NCBI GenBank assembly: GCA_958009085.1
Contig: OY253679.1
Coordinates: forward strand, 929,847 to 993,846
Direction of reading: 5' to 3'
Length of the DNA stretch: 64,000 bases
Origin: Protoeuglena noctilucae
Taxonomy: Eukaryota > Chlorophyta > Pedinophyceae > Marsupiomonadales > Marsupiomonadaceae
Shown here piece after piece: positions 20,540-32,779 of this stretch. Positions within the stretch are counted from its first letter, which is position 1. Each line of letters opens with the position of its first letter. The notes under the pieces were generated by a model. That model was not told the DNA's origin. It ran no database searches and was given only the letters and a program-made list of their open reading frames with translations. A program made the translations under genes and the position numbers.

Positions 20540-23059
20540 ATGCGCACCCTCACGGCCGCGTATTGCTACTTCTTCTGCGCCGAGCAGCAGAGCGCGGGGG
20601 CCAAGGCGGCTAAGGAGGCGTTCGTGACGGGCTTGGACGGTGCGCGCGGGCCGCGGGGGTCGCCTGCCGCGCCGCTCGCCCTCAACAACCTTTGTTCGAT
20701 GTTCCGCGCCGGTTGCCGCGCGTCCGCGCCTCTTCTCGTCCTATCGACTTGCCGATTTGCACAAAGCATTCCCGCACTTCGTTTCGCAGGCCAGACGTGG
20801 TGGGAGACGGCCGCCACGACCTTCCTGCTCCCCGTGCTTTTGAGTGTGCGCCTGCAGCTGCCTCGCGCGCGCCCCGTCGGCGGCCGCTCCCCCGCGCACA
20901 CCCTCTCCCTCCTCGGCGATGCCTTTCTGGACTTTCTCGTCGTCGCTGCGCCCCTTGCGCTCGTCCTGATGGGATTCGCGCCCCCGTTCGGCATGCTGCT
21001 GCTGGCTGCCACCGCCTCCGCCGCGCTCCTCGCGTCCCGGCCCCTGCTCCCCGCATCCCTCGCTCCCGCGCGCAAGTCGCTCGCCTCCGTGCTCCGCGCC
21101 CTGGGCCAGCCGCGCAAGGCCCCGGTCGCCACCGCCCGCGCCGCGCTTCTTGCGTTTGTGTCCCTCGCGATCCTCGGCGTGGACTTCCGGGCCTTCCCGC
21201 GGCGATTCGCGAAGACGGAATACACCGGCACGTCCCTCATGGACGTCGGCGTCGGGATGTTCGTCGTCGCGGCCGCGCTGTCCTCCCGACAGTTGCCGGC
21301 GCGCAAGAATGCGGTTGCGTCGCGCCTGCGCGCCGCCGCGGCCAAGTCCGCCCCGCTGCTCGCGCTGGGAGTGATGCGCGCCGTCGCCGTCAAGTTCCTC
21401 GCCTACCAGAGCCACGTGGGCGAGTACGGCGTGCACTGGAACTTCTTCCTCACCCAGGTGACCCGAGTCGCGGGTGCTTGCTTCCGAGCTACTGACATGG
21501 CTGTGTCTGTTGCAGTGCATGTGATGGGTACCCCTCACCGACACCCACACTGCTACCCACACCCACACTGCTACCCACACTGCAACCCACACCTACACCC
21601 ACACCCACCCACCACCCATCACCCGCAGGCCTGCGTCGTGGCTCTCACTTCCCTGGTCTCCCTTCCCCCTTCCGCCCTCCTGTCATTGGGAGCGACCGTG
21701 CTGGCCCTCCACCAGGCGGCCCTGACAGCGGGGGGCCTGACTCAGTTGGCATTCGCAGAGCACGTTGTCAGTGAGGGATGGGCCAGGCAGAACAAAGAGG
21801 GGATCGTGTCACTGCCGGGGTTCTGGGCGCTGCAGGTGAGGGGGTGGGGGGTGGAGAGGAAGTTGTGTATTGTTTGTTATGAGCGCTACAGGTGAGAGCG
21901 TGAGGGGTGGAGAGAGGGAGGTGTGGGTGTGGGCCTTGCAGGTGAGCCAGGGTCGCGATATGTTGGCCAACAGATGAGCACTCATTGCTGGGGAGTGTTT
22001 GCACATGATCAGCATCAGATGATGATCATCCATCACTCTATCCACTCCCCGCAGATGATGAGCATCGGCCTCGGCCACAACCTCCTCTCAGCCATGGAGC
22101 GCACGGCCCTGACCGTCTCTTTGCATCGACTCGACTCCGCACGCATGGCTGACAAAGCGCTGATGCACGACAGCCATGCTGTCAACAACACCAACACTAA
22201 CTCCAACATTAACACCAACGCTGACCCTGTGGACATCAAAGCCAGCGCAGATGCTGCGGACGTCATCGCAGATGCTGCCACTGCCACCGCCCATGCCACC
22301 GACGACGCACAACCCGCCCGCCCACCCGCGGACCCGCCCCTGCCCAGCGCCTCAGCATCTTTTGGGTCTAAGGAACTGTCAATGACTAATGCCCATAACG
22401 CCTCTCATATATCACCGCAACTGGCGTGGGCGGCGGCCCGTCTGGTGGCGCGCCTGGGCGGTGTGGCGGTCGTGCTGTGGCTGGGGGCGGCGGTGGCATC
22501 ACATTACGTGGAATCGGTGTCTCGTCGCACGTGCAATGCGGCGTACGTGCTGTGGGTGTTGGCGCTCTCCGTCGGGCACCTGGGGGCGTACCTGTGAGTG
22601 GAGGGGAGTGGAGTGGCATGGAGTGCCTGTGTCGCGTGTTATGTGATCTCGCCATGTCACTCACCCTCGCTGTCGCCCACCCCCACTGCCACCCCCACTG
22701 CCACCCTCACTGCCACCCTCACTGCCACCCTTACAACCACCCCCACTGCCACCCCCGCTGCTACCCCCGCTGCCACCCTCACCGCTACCCCCACTCACCC
22801 CACCCCCACCCCCACCCCCCGCAGCCTGGTCGACATTTTCCTCGGCCCCACCTCCCCCTGCAATCTCGTCGTCGCTCTCTCCGACAACCTACTCCCGGTA
22901 TTTCTCATATCCAACTTACTCACCGGCGCAGTCAATCTAACTATTGACACGCTCACTGTCGGCGACAGGGCGGCGCTGGGGATCGTGCTGCTGTATTTCC
23001 TCGCGGTATGGGGCTCCGGCGTCGCGTTTGCGTACCTGAGGGCGACCAAGATGCCTTGA
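20540..23059 (+). CDS. PIGW: PIG-W/GWT1 GPI-anchor inositol acyltransferase
   Basis: Multi-pass ER enzyme that acylates the inositol of GlcN-PI during GPI-anchor synthesis. Exons: 20540-20639, 20790-21457, 21629-21835, 22055-22593, 22825-23059; 582 residues with all phases agreeing. The family start AKEAFVTGLDG precedes the first membrane helix; the diagnostic loop reads VDFRAFPRRFAKTE, then GTSLMDVGVG; then SHVGEYGVHWNFFLTQ; the end has SDNLLPVFLISNLLTGAVNL. A disordered insertion of about 80 residues (about 22150-22375, Asn/Thr- then Ala/Asp- then Pro-rich) lies in a loop. The intron after 21835 holds two copies of its own donor junction and one copy of its acceptor junction. The intron before 22825 is filled by the CCCACTGCCA minisatellite. 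Confidence 0.93.
21536..21606. repeat. CACACTGCTACC minisatellite in a PIG-W intron
   Basis: Imperfect 12-base units in the intron between 21457 and 21629, related to the CCCACTGCCA units elsewhere. Confidence 0.8.
21881..22030. repeat. Copies of donor and acceptor junctions in a PIG-W intron
   Basis: GAGCGCTACAGGTGAG (21881-21896) and GGGCCTTGCAGGTGAG (21931-21946) resemble the true donor end GGGCGCTGCAGGTGAG at 21825-21840. CATCAGATGATGATCATC at about 22013-22030 resembles the true acceptor and exon start at 22051-22068. Confidence 0.75.
22676..22822. repeat. C-rich minisatellite in the last PIG-W intron
   Basis: CCCACTGCCACC units with GCTACC and TTACAACC variants run up to the CCGCAG acceptor. 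Confidence 0.9.
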
Positions 23060-23616
23060 TTGGGGGTAGATGGGGTGGCGTGACGGGGGTAGATGCGTTG
23101 ATTGTAGATGTCTAGGCTTCGGCCAACCAGAGCCGTTTTGAGGGCTTAGTCATCAGTCACTTATAGTCGCGTGCATGCCTGGTAGCTGTTCTCAATTGGA
23201 GCTTTAGTGAATCCACACCGCCTCCGGTGCCCCCACTCCCATTGAATGCTGTCTCACATCATGTGACCCTCATTCCAAGGCTTATCGTAACATAATCAAG
23301 CGTCTCTCATTCAAATGCGTCTCTATCGCTCCTGTGCCTGTGTCAGGGCAGGCAGTCCTCGCCCCACAGCGCGAAACGGGGGGGCGTGCGTTGTCGTCAT
23401 TGCAACCGTCGACCCCCCAAACAGGCCTTGCACAAAGAAAGTGCAAAGATAGTGCCAAAAACAGAGCAATGCAAGCCGTGCGACGCGGGGCAGCTCCTAA
23501 GCCCAGCCCCCGAGCCCAGCCCCCGCTGTTTGGGTATGAAGGGCGTCAACCACACTCCCGCTCGGCCATCCCCACCCACTCAGCCACCCCACCCCCCCCC
23601 CCCCCCCCCCGCTTAT
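23060..23616. other. Convergent intergenic region PIG-W / acyl-CoA oxidase
   Basis: The 557 bp hold both 3' ends. A run of about 20 C's lies at 23590-23610, just past the acyl-CoA oxidase stop. No gene is supported. Confidence 0.55.
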
Positions 23617-26600
23617 TCAGTGGTGCGCGGAGTGCGCCGGGTGCGCGTGGACGTGCTGCCCGACCCCGAACCCCACGGCGGCCAGGTACTCATCAAACAG
23701 GTTGGCCTCGCGGCTGTGGTGGAGGCCGATGGGGGCGCGGAGGATGAAGTCGGGGACGTCGAAGGCCTCGACCAGGGGCTCGGCCACGGTCCTGGGGGGT
23801 AAGAGGGGTGGGTTGAGGTTAGCGAGTGAGGGATTGGTGAGGGAGAGGGGGTGGGGGTGGGGGTAAGAATAGAGTGAGAGCGGCAGTGAAGGAGGGAGTG
23901 AGGAAGTAGGAGAGCACTTTTCTCTCCCATTCACCACCACCCCATCTCTCACCTCAGCTCCGCACACCACCGCACCCACCCACACCCCTCCCCCATCTCC
24001 CTCTCACCTCAGCTCCCCGCACAGCGCCCGCACTTCCCTCTCCATGGCCTTGGCCCTGGGGGGCGCCACGAACTCCTCGTTGCGCAGCGTGGGGTCGGCG
24101 TGCAGGCGGTCGAGGGCGAAGAGCTCGGCCATCGAGGAGAGGACGCGCTTGGACTGGGGTGGGGATGGGAGGGGGTGTGCGTGTTGGTTGTGATCGCGTG
24201 TGTTGTGTGACCGTGTGTGTTGGGGGAGTGAGGGGAACACATGCGCATGCTTTGACAGGGATGGAGGGATGTGTCACTGCCCATCTCACCCCCCTCACCC
24301 CCCACCACAACACCCCACCCGACACTCCCACCCCACCCCACCCCATCACCTGCTTACCCCCACTACACCACTAACCCCCCCCTAAGACCCTCCACCCCCC
24401 CCCTCACCTCCGCGTCCTTCACCGTGTCGATCTTGGCCAAGAACGCCCCGAACACGACCCTCTCCACGTGCGCGTTGGCCAGGTCCACCAAATGCGTCAG
24501 ACACTCGTTCCACGCGTGCCACTCCCCGCCCTCCCGCGCGTGACCCGCCAGCCTGGCCGCCACGGACTGCAGCAGCCGGCCCGCGCGGTGGTCGAGGGCT
24601 TTGAGCAGCGAGGCGTGGTTGCGGACGCTGGCGCGGTCGGTCTCGTGCGTGGTGAGGGGGTTGTGGGGCATGACGCGGCCGGCGGCCTCGGCCAGGTAGT
24701 GGAAGGTGGCCTGGAGGGTGGAGCCGGCGAAGCGGTCCTGGTACTGCTTGAGCTGTGAGAAGGAGGGGGGGGGTGAGATGAGTGAGATTGTTATAGATGC
24801 AAGGGGGGTTGGGGGGTGGGGTTGGTGTGAGTGGTACTGCTTGAGCTGCGGTGGGTGGAGAGGGGGCGTTGATGGGAGTGGTACTGCTTGAGCTGCGAGG
24901 AGGGGGGAGGGGGGTTGATGAGGGTGGGGTGGGGTGCGATTGGCTGCTGTGGGGGGTTGATGTGAGTGGGAATGCTGTGGATGCGATGGGGGGAGGGGGT
25001 GGTGGGAGTGGCACTGCTTAACGTACGAGATGAGACGGGACGGGGTGGGTCACTCCACGTTGACGGTGTTGTGTCATTCACACTCATCCCCTCACCAGCA
25101 ATGTGGAGACTTGCTGCAGCAGCACCGTGTTGTCCCCCTCAAAGGTCTGGAAGATGTCGTGGTCGCTGCGCCAGGCGCCCAGGCGGTTGCAGGCGGCGAA
25201 CCCGTGGCCGCCGCACGACTCGCGGCACGTGTTGATGGCAAGGGCTGGGGGATGAGAGGGGGAGTGGGTGAGGGCATCGGTGAGGTGTGGGCGGAGTGGG
25301 CGGGTGGGTAGCTAGCAGATGCGCTGGCTGCCCAGGTCACTGCTGACATCTGAATGCTAATGATTACACATGTAACATCTCACCCGTGTACGACGTGACC
25401 CAGGCCTTGAGCCCGGCCGACAGCGCGTGCACGTCCGCCACCAGCTCCGGGTCGTTGGTGCGCTTCATCTCACTGAGATGAGAGAGAGAGAGGGAGAAAG
25501 TGAGGGATGAGGAAATGAAGGGATGGGTCAGTGAGGGATGGGAAGGGTCATCACAGCGTTATCACTAATCCTGTGATAACACCACCCCACCACCACCACC
25601 ACACCCCCACCCGCGTCTCACCAGAACATGTCCACCAGGTGGTCCCCTACTAAGCCAAACACCACTCCCTCACACCCGCACCCCAGCCAGCTCTCACCAG
25701 AACATGTCGACCAGGTGGTCCCGCGCGAACGTGACGGCGTAGGCGGTGGCGACGATGGGCATCAGCCTGCGCTGGTGGGTCTGGTAGTCGAGGATCGCGA
25801 CCTCCTGCTTGGCGCCCGGGGGGCCGAACTGACGGCGGAGTAAGGCGTAGCGGACGGCGATCATGCTCGCGGACTTGAGGACGCCGAGGGACGAGGAGAC
25901 CAGGCCCACGCGGCCGCCTGTGTTGGGGGGTGATGGGTAGGGGGGTTTGGTGGGGTGGGGGGGGGGGGGGGGGGGGGGTGGTGGTGGTGGTGGTGGGGCA
26001 GCATGGATGGGGCGGGGCGGCGATGGGTGGCGACGGTAGCAGGGATGCAAGCCGGGCAGCGACAGCAAAGGCAGCGCATCACGCATCGCAGGCGCACCCA
26101 TGCCACCTCCCACCCCTCATTTCCCACCCCTCATCCCCCCCAACTCTCACCCGTGAGCGCCCCGAGCGTGGCCCCGAACCTCTTGGCGGGCGACATGGAG
26201 CTCTCGTACTCTCCCCTGGAGTTGACGGACCCGAACTTGTTGAGGAGGTACGACCTGGGCACGCGCACGTTGGTGTAGCGGATGGCCCCGTTGTCGATGC
26301 CGTTCAGTCCGACCTTGTACCCGCAGTCGCGGATCTCGACGCCCGGCAGGAGGTGCCCGGCTTCGTCGCGGATCGGCACCACCAGTGCGTGCACGCCGTG
26401 GTCCACGAGCGACCCCTGGGCATCGGGGATCAGCAGCCGCGCGAACACGGTCGACATGCGGCCGTCCTGCGCCGCGTTGCCGATCCACCACTTGATGGCC
26501 GACTCGTCGGGCGTGTTGACCACCCACTCATCCCGCGCTTTGTCCAGCACCGCCTCGGTACGCAACCCCTGCACGTTGCTCCCGTGGCCCAGCTCCGTCA

Positions 26601-27874
26601 TCGCGAAGCACCCCGGCAGCCGCAGGGCGTCCGTGTCATCCAGCCACTTGCGGTGGTGCTCGGCCGTGCCCATGAACGCCACCGAGCCGCCCCACAGCGA
26701 GAACTGGACCCCGAACTTAATCGTGGTCGACAGGTCCACGGGGGCCAGCACCTCGGACATGTAGTAGTACTTGCGAGGGTCCTGCACAAGCATCGTCAGC
26801 GGGCGCACACCTGCGGGGGCGGGGGATGGGGTGGGTGGCTGTGCGGCACGGCGCGGCCCGACCGACCCACTCGGCGAGAAACTTTGGATAAGTACAGTGC
26901 AGTGTCATCAATCAGCAATCAGCAATCGGCAATTGTCACACAGTTAGCGTCCATCGACATCAAGCCGATAAGCGATGCGCAGATAAGGCGGCTCACCCGA
27001 GCTGATGACGGCGGACAGGCACTGGCGGACAAGCTCCCGGTGCTCCTCCTTGGACATCGCCTCCTCCTCCGCGGGAAGCAGGTCCGGGCGGCCGCGGAAG
27101 ACGCCGTAGATCTTGTGCTTGAGATCGCGGAGGTCGGCGGGGGTCAGGATGTCTTCAAGCGCCTGGACGTTGGCCACCAGGCGCGGCTCGGCCGAGCACG
27201 CGCGCATGACCTGCGCGGGGGCCAGGCGGAGGCAGTTGGCGGGCAGCGGGAGGTTTGGGGTATCCCGCGGGGACTGAGAGAGACGGAAAAAAGCCCAAGC
27301 TCGCAACTGGAGGGAACGCCTACGGACACTTATTTCACGCTCGGTCCGTGTGGGCGACCCGCGCACCGCTGCGGCGCGCCGATCCGGTCGACACCACATC
27401 GAGGCCAAAGCTACGTCGCGAGGGGTGCAGCGGGTCGTCGGCAGCTCCCGGCTGCGCTGCTGACGCGGACGGGCCCGCCCTGCTGGGCCGGCGCCGCTGG
27501 GGGACGAGAGCCAGCACGACAACCGCACATCGAACCCTTTACGATAATTGAGCCGCGCTCAGGCCCCAGACCGCGAATACAGAGGCTGTAGAGCGCAATT
27601 CAGCCCGCTGACCCCGGGACCGTTTGGGCGGCCCAGCGGCCGCGAGTCCCCCGCCTCCCGGGCCCCAGAGCTCCCAGCGGTCAACTCAGGGATCCCAGGA
27701 TCCAAATCTGCCACTTGCAGCGTCCCCGGAACGCCCCCGCGGGCCCTCTAGTCGGGACACCGCCGGGCGTCGGAAGCAATGCCCGCGCGCCGCGCCGCTC
27801 ACCACCGCATCGTCCCCCGCGCCCTGTGGATCGATGTGACCCAGCACAGCGTGGATGCGGCGCGAGGCCTGCAT
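23617..27874 (-). CDS. ACX: Peroxisomal acyl-CoA oxidase, ACX2/ACX3-like
   Basis: FAD-dependent first step of peroxisomal beta-oxidation, making trans-2-enoyl-CoA and hydrogen peroxide. Exons: 27874-27803, 27273-26997, 26810-26151, 25917-25698, 25472-25384, 25244-25096, 24752-24408, 24153-24008, 23791-23617; 710 residues with phases agreeing. Acyl-CoA dehydrogenase-fold signatures are [30 protein letters not shown] and [20 protein letters not shown] with [11 protein letters not shown]. The N-terminus has RIHAVLGHI, which matches a PTS2 peroxisome signal of the RI-x5-HI kind known in plant ACX2/ACX3. The C-terminus ends AHSAHH, so there is no PTS1. Junction copies lie in three of its introns. 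It is divergent to the F-box gene, 298 bp away. Confidence 0.94.
23945..23966. repeat. Copy of exon end plus donor in an ACX intron
   Basis: Minus-strand GAGCTGAGGTGAGAG follows the true junction at 24001-24019 and repeats it, so two donors stand 56 bp apart. Confidence 0.8.
24831..25022. repeat. Two or three copies of acceptor plus exon start in an ACX intron
   Basis: On the minus strand GCAG followed by CTCAAGCAGTACCA occurs at 24831-24850 and 24877-24897, with a degraded copy at 25006-25022. The true acceptor and exon start lie at 24738-24757. Confidence 0.82.
25617..25649. repeat. Copy of exon end plus donor in an ACX intron
   Basis: CTCACCAGAACATGTCCACCAGGTGGTCCC repeats the true junction at 25693-25723 with one substitution over about 30 bases. 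Confidence 0.92.
25956..25997. repeat. Poly-G and (GGT)n run in an ACX intron
   Basis: About 20 consecutive G's followed by seven GGT units on the plus strand (C-rich in gene sense). A likely trouble spot for sequencing. Confidence 0.85.
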
Positions 27875-28172
27875 GGTCGGCTACGCTCGGGCGTGCAGTG
27901 GGCCGTGCGAGGACGAGGAGCGACCCAGAGATGGACTTTTAGATGAACTGCCTTTCGAATACACCACCGTCGCAAAAACATTCGGGGACGAGCGGGGAAC
28001 CGCCAAGAAAAAATAGACAGGCTCACGGTCCGACGGGAGAGTCGGACCGGCACGGCGGGCCCGTCGACTTCTACCCACGCCAGCGACGCCGACCCACGTG
28101 CTCGCGAGCATCCCCTGCAGCGTCTCGCACCTCCGGTCGGCTCCGCGCGAGCCCCGAGCGTTTTGAAACGCC

Positions 28173-29102
28173 ATGGCCGCGCAGGGCTCGAGCATCATCG
28201 TCCATCCCAGCACCTGGGCGTGGTACCGGTTGCTGGTGGAGCGGTACGTCGGCCAGGTAGGGATGGGACGGCACGACGGCGTGGCGCGAGCATGCGCAAC
28301 CTGCGCGCAGGTCACGGCGCCTTTGGCGCGCGCTCGCCTCGTCTCCCGGCCCTGCGAGATCAGGATGTGCAAATTACAGACGCTCTGTGCAGCTGATGCT
28401 CCAAATGGTCCCTCCGAATGGCTCTGCGCGGAGCGGGAGGGGTCAAGACCCGGGGATACGCAAGGTCTCCCCGTGCGCGCTCCGTGCGTGCAGTTAGCCC
28501 TCGAGCTGGCGATCTGGTCCTTGTCGGGGCCGTTCGCTTCTCTCCGGGCGGTCAAGGAGGCGGAGACTCGGGAGGTGTGGACGCCGCTGGGGGTGCTGCG
28601 GGAAGGGGGGCCGACCTTCGACAGCCTACCGAACGAGCTGGTCGCCAAGATAGCGCGCCGGCTAGATGGACAGAGCCTCGCCGTCCTGGCATGCCTCAGG
28701 TGAGATGCCGTTCGCTGCCTTTCTCATCATAAGGTGCGTAAGGTGCGTTACAACGCATCGGCCCGCAGCCGGCCCTGCGAGTGCACCAGCCCCCGACTTG
28801 TTGTGTCAGTGTCCCGCTGCTCTCCCAAGCCCTTACCCCGTCCCGTCCCTCGCTACCCCCGCAGCCGGCGCTGCCAGGAGGTCGCGAGCGACGAGAGCGT
28901 GTGGAAGGCCGTGACGGTCCGCGCCTTCCCGTGGGTCCCTGCGGACCTGGAGCCGGCGTCGTGGCGTGACGTCTACCGATTCCACCACGCGGCTTTCTCC
29001 CTCGTGCGCGGGCGGCGGTCGTCGGGCGGCCACGTCCCGGCACGCGGCATGGGGGACGTGTTCACTCTCGGCACGCAAGGGCACGTCGCGCTGGGCGGGT
29101 GA
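28173..29102 (+). CDS. F-box protein
   Basis: Probable substrate adaptor of an SCF ubiquitin ligase. Exons: 28173-28256, 28494-28699, 28865-29102; 175 residues. The F-box runs across the second and third exons: FDSLPNELVAKIARRLDG, then LAVLACLSRRCQEVASDE and SVWKAVTVRAFPW. No substrate-binding repeat is visible, only a short C-terminal region, so the target cannot be guessed. The N-terminal exon (WAWYRLLVERYVGQ) may be a membrane-near or leader segment. Codon phases agree. The F-box call is firm; the first exon is less so. Confidence 0.82.
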
Positions 29103-29217
29103 TTGCAGGGGCGGTGGGAGTTCGGTTCCTATTTGACGCAACAGGCGTTCAACTGCTGGCCTGTTGTCAGCAGCTAGTACTAGTCAATGTGAGAGCGATT
29201 GAAGCATTTGATGTTTG

Positions 29218-30416
29218 CTAATGCTCATGTCTGGGGCCGCCCCCGTTACTGCTAGTAAGCAGAGGGCTATCCGGGAACCAGCACTCGTCGCCCGCCATGG
29301 GCCCCGCGAACTGTCCCTGAAACCACGCCTCAAATGCGGGGTGCGTGAAGAGCGCCCCGTGCGTGGGCGGGCACACGAGCGATATGGTCTCGTCCGGCAG
29401 CCGCACCCGCACGGCGCATGCATGCAAGTACATCCGATCCCAGCCCAGCTGCGCAGTGCCGTCGCCGCACGGGGCATCACCCCAAAGCTCTCCGGCAGCC
29501 ACATCCACATCCGCCCCGCGCCGCGCCTCCCACTCGCTGCGCGCATCGCGCACCGTGCCATACCTCGCGTCCCCCAGCACCGGGGCTTGCATACTGCGCA
29601 TAGCCACGCGTATCTGGTGCGTCTTGCCCGTCTCAGGCCTGCACACGAACGCGCGCAGACCCAACGAGGGTAGCCCCCACGTCACGAACCGCGTCACTGC
29701 CGGGTTCTCTTTGCCCCTCGTCAGCATGTAGCTGCCCCTGCGGTAAGGGTCGGCCCAGCTTGGTCGAGAGACGTTCACAGCGTGCACGGAGGGCTGCTGC
29801 CATGCGCGGGCATGCACGCACCCCCGGCCCTTCTCCATGTCGCCCACGACCGTGCCCATCTTCTTGGCACTCCGGCGCACCGTCAGGCCGGTGTAGTACT
29901 TGGTCACTGCCCGGGTTCGGAAGGCGTGGGTGAGCGTCCCTGCCGCCTCCGCGCTCTTCGCAAAGAGCAGCAGGCCAGACGTGTCCCGGTCCAGCCGATG
30001 CACCCTGGGGAGGGACAGGAGCGCTGCAATTGTGAGACGCAGTCCAGCAGTGGTGCAGCTGTGGTAAGACGGTCCATCGCAAGCCACGGCGTATAATTGC
30101 GAGTGGATGGTGGCTTCGGGACATCCAATTCAGATTCAGCTTCGGTTGCAAAGCACCCGTATATCCTGCAGCATTCTCCCTCCGCGGCCAATTGGTTTCG
30201 CAAAACCTGCATCACGCCGGGCCCCTGCCCCTCCGTCAGCCCATGGGCGAGTCCCGGGGGCTTGTCTACGACGAGGTAGTTGTCCGAAGAGTACACCACG
30301 CGGATGCGTGGCGGGGAAGCCCGCGCGACGCAGCGGCAGGGCCTCGGCCGCGCCCACGCAGAGGTGGGTCGGCGACCCGGCCGTTTTTCAGCGCCCGCCC
30401 ATGCCTCCGCCAGCAT
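29218..30416 (-). CDS. RluA-family RNA pseudouridine synthase
   Basis: Converts uridine to pseudouridine in rRNA or tRNA. Exons: 30416-30157 and 30004-29218; 348 residues. The first exon has a short basic leader, then VVYSSDNYLVVDKPPGLAHG. The second opens with the catalytic motif VHRLDRDTSGLLLFAKS, whose second Asp is the nucleophile, and later PETGKTHQIRVAMRS and APVLGDARYG, all family hallmarks. The donor at 30157 (GG then GTGCTT) is weak but is the phase-consistent choice. The leader could target plastid or mitochondrion; this is inference. The start codon is divergent to MEX1, 196 bp away, and the stop is 115 bp from that of the F-box gene. Confidence 0.9.
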
Positions 30417-30612
30417 CCTTGCTTGGCAAGGAAGAGGAACTAGGAGGCATCGGGTGGAAAAGGGCCGAATCCTGACACAACTGGCGGACGGGCACGACGC
30501 GGGCTGCAGAAATCACCCACATCTGGCCTCCCAGCTGCCTGTTCCGAAGCCTCTCTGCGATCGGATCGCCTTTGGCATCGCACATTGCTCATCTGTTGTG
30601 CCTGGGCCAGTG

Positions 30613-32779
30613 ATGTGGACCCGAGGGTGTCTCCGGGCCCCCGCTGGCCCGGTCCCGAGCCTGGCGCGCGGGCGATGGGACGGTCGCCGCATCGCTGGCG
30701 GTCTTTGCATTCGCCGGGCGCCACGGGGACCTGCCGTGGCGGCCTCGGGCGCTGAGCCTGTGGGCCCGCAGACTGGGGCCGTGCCCCTCGACGGCCGCGA
30801 TGGCTCGGCGCCCCCAGCACAGACGCACGTGGACTCGAGCGTTCGCGGAAAGCCGCTGGCGAAGAAGTTCGACGGTTTCGTGTCCTCCTGGCCCCAGACA
30901 ACAGGTGGGTGTGTGGATTCGCCCGGCTTCGGTTAGGGAGGGTCGGGCTGCGTCGCCGGGCCGTCTCTTGGACGCGCTCGATTCCTCTCGAACGAACCAA
31001 GTGGGTGTCGTGGGTGTCACGCGCCCGCTCGATTTTCGGGAGGGATGCGTTCTTCGGGCGCACCTTGGGGTCTCGAGTTTTCGTCCCCACGGGCATATCT
31101 GGCCACCGTACGCGTTTCGCTTCGCGTGATATGTCATCAGCAGTGCAGGCGGGTGCCTTCGAGGCCGCAGCGCGCGGAGGGCCCCGCGCATCGTCCTCAG
31201 GTGCTCCGCGTCTGCAGAGGCCCTTGTCGGCGCCGCGACGGCCGTGTTCACGCTGCTTGTCGCTCCGCAAGTGATCAAGAACGCCCACAACCTGGCTTCC
31301 GGGGGCGCGTCGTCGCTGAGCATCCTCACGTGGCAGGGATTCGCCACGTCCTGGATGGGCAACATTATGCTGCTCCTCTACTTCACGAGGATGGGCGAGC
31401 CCGGCGCGCAGGCCGTTCAAGCGCTAGGTAACATCCGTGTCTGCACCCTGCCGCCGGCGCCGCGTCCAACGCTGCGTGCCGCGCCCACGCGCGTTTGGCG
31501 TTGCGCGCAGGTGTGGCCGGAAACGTCTTGGTGCTTGCCCAGATCTTCCAGGCCGGGTTTGTGCCGCCGGAAATCATGGCGACGGTCGTCGCAGTCAGCG
31601 TCGCCTGCGCCGCGGTCGTCCTGCGCCGCCGGGGCGCGGCCGGTGCGAGCACCGGCAATGGCGACGTCGCCCACCAAAAGGACAGCTACGCAGACGGGGA
31701 GGCGCTGGCGAAGGCAGGCGAGTGAAGGGCCATTCGCTACTCTCGGCGTTGGTGATGCATCCTGACAGGCTCAGCTCTGCCGACCGCCTTACTGCTTGGA
31801 CACCCGCCCCTGCACCGCCACCCGCACACCACCACCGCACACCACCACCCGCACATCGCCACCCGCACACCACCACCCGCACATCACCACCCGCACACCT
31901 CCCCCGCAGTGAGCCTGGCTGCCCTCGCGGTCATCCCCTGCGTCGTGGGCCAGTCCGTTGCTCCCCTCTTGCACGCCGGCGTGGCCGCCACCGTCGGCCG
32001 CGTCGCCGTGGCTGTCGGTGCCGTGATGGCTTCCGCGTTCGCCTGGACGCACGTGCTATCTCCCAACAAGGGCCTTGCTTCCGACGTCTTTGCGGCGTGC
32101 GGCGTCATAGCCACGGCCTTATTCATGCTGCAGCCCGTGGCACAGCTTGCCAAGATCTTCATAACCCCAGAGTCCATTGCTGGGCTGTCCCTAGGCACGC
32201 TGGCTTTGGGTACCTTCGGCAACGCTCTGATGGTCCCACGGGCCGTCCACGTCAGTGACCGGGTGTGGATCGCGGGGACGGTGTGGGGGGTCACGATGGG
32301 ATGGGCGCAACTGGCCAGCGTCGCGTGGGCGAGCCGGTGAGGGAGTGCGGGGGCAGGAGGTTGATGGGAGGTGTAGTGTGTGGGTGTGGGTGGCGCTGAA
32401 GGGGGCAATGGGGGTGGTTGATGGGTGAGGGAGTGAGTGAGTGAGGGTGTCATGTGAGCGGGGCAGTTGTCGTGGCACAGGGGCCGGTGATGGGGCAGTG
32501 GAGGTTGCAGCATGGCCTTGACAACTGGGTCGCTTACTTTCCCATATGCCCCAACTCCCGTGCACTACTACTAGTTACAACTACTAATAATATCCATTAC
32601 TAGTAACCACCCCTGTGCCTGTCACCCACCCCCGCAGTGCCGCGCCCATTCTGGCGCCCTGGGTCCTTCCCCTGGCCACTCTGTCCCTGGGTGCATTCGC
32701 CACGGCAGTCCAGGCCATCGAGACCCACTGGAGGCGCGCCGACCGGCGACGACAGGCAGCATCCGCGGCTGGCATTTGA
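30613..32779 (+). CDS. MEX1: MEX1-type plastid maltose exporter
   Basis: Inner-envelope carrier that releases maltose from starch breakdown to the cytosol. Exons: 30613-30904, 31218-31427, 31511-31717, 31910-32336, 32638-32779; 425 residues. A basic leader of about 60 residues is followed by KPLAKKFDGFVSSWP and then membrane helices with the family's VAPQVIKNAHNLASGG and FMLQPVAQLAKIF, AGLSLGTLALGTFGNALMVP and VWGVTMGWAQLASV. The third intron has a GC donor (GCAG then GCGAGT), confirmed by phase. That intron is filled with CACCCGCACATC repeats. The start is chosen as the first in-frame ATG giving a transit-type leader; an earlier start in the same frame is possible. Confidence 0.88.
31816..31903. 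repeat. CACCACCCGCACA minisatellite in a MEX1 intron
   Basis: Six or seven imperfect units of about 13 bases before the CCCCCGCAG acceptor. Confidence 0.88.

Noticed and set aside
20566-21592. Long minus-strand frames (275 and 283 codons) opposite PIG-W
   Set aside because: The plus-strand exon encodes the PIG-W core; the antisense frames are a consequence of high GC.
25930-27591. 553-codon plus-strand open frame across the acyl-CoA oxidase
   Set aside because: It runs through both exons and introns of the oxidase on the other strand and encodes no domain.
31816-31903. Possible CRISPR-like array from regularly spaced repeats
   Set aside because: Units are imperfect, directly adjacent, without unique spacers, and lie in an intron.
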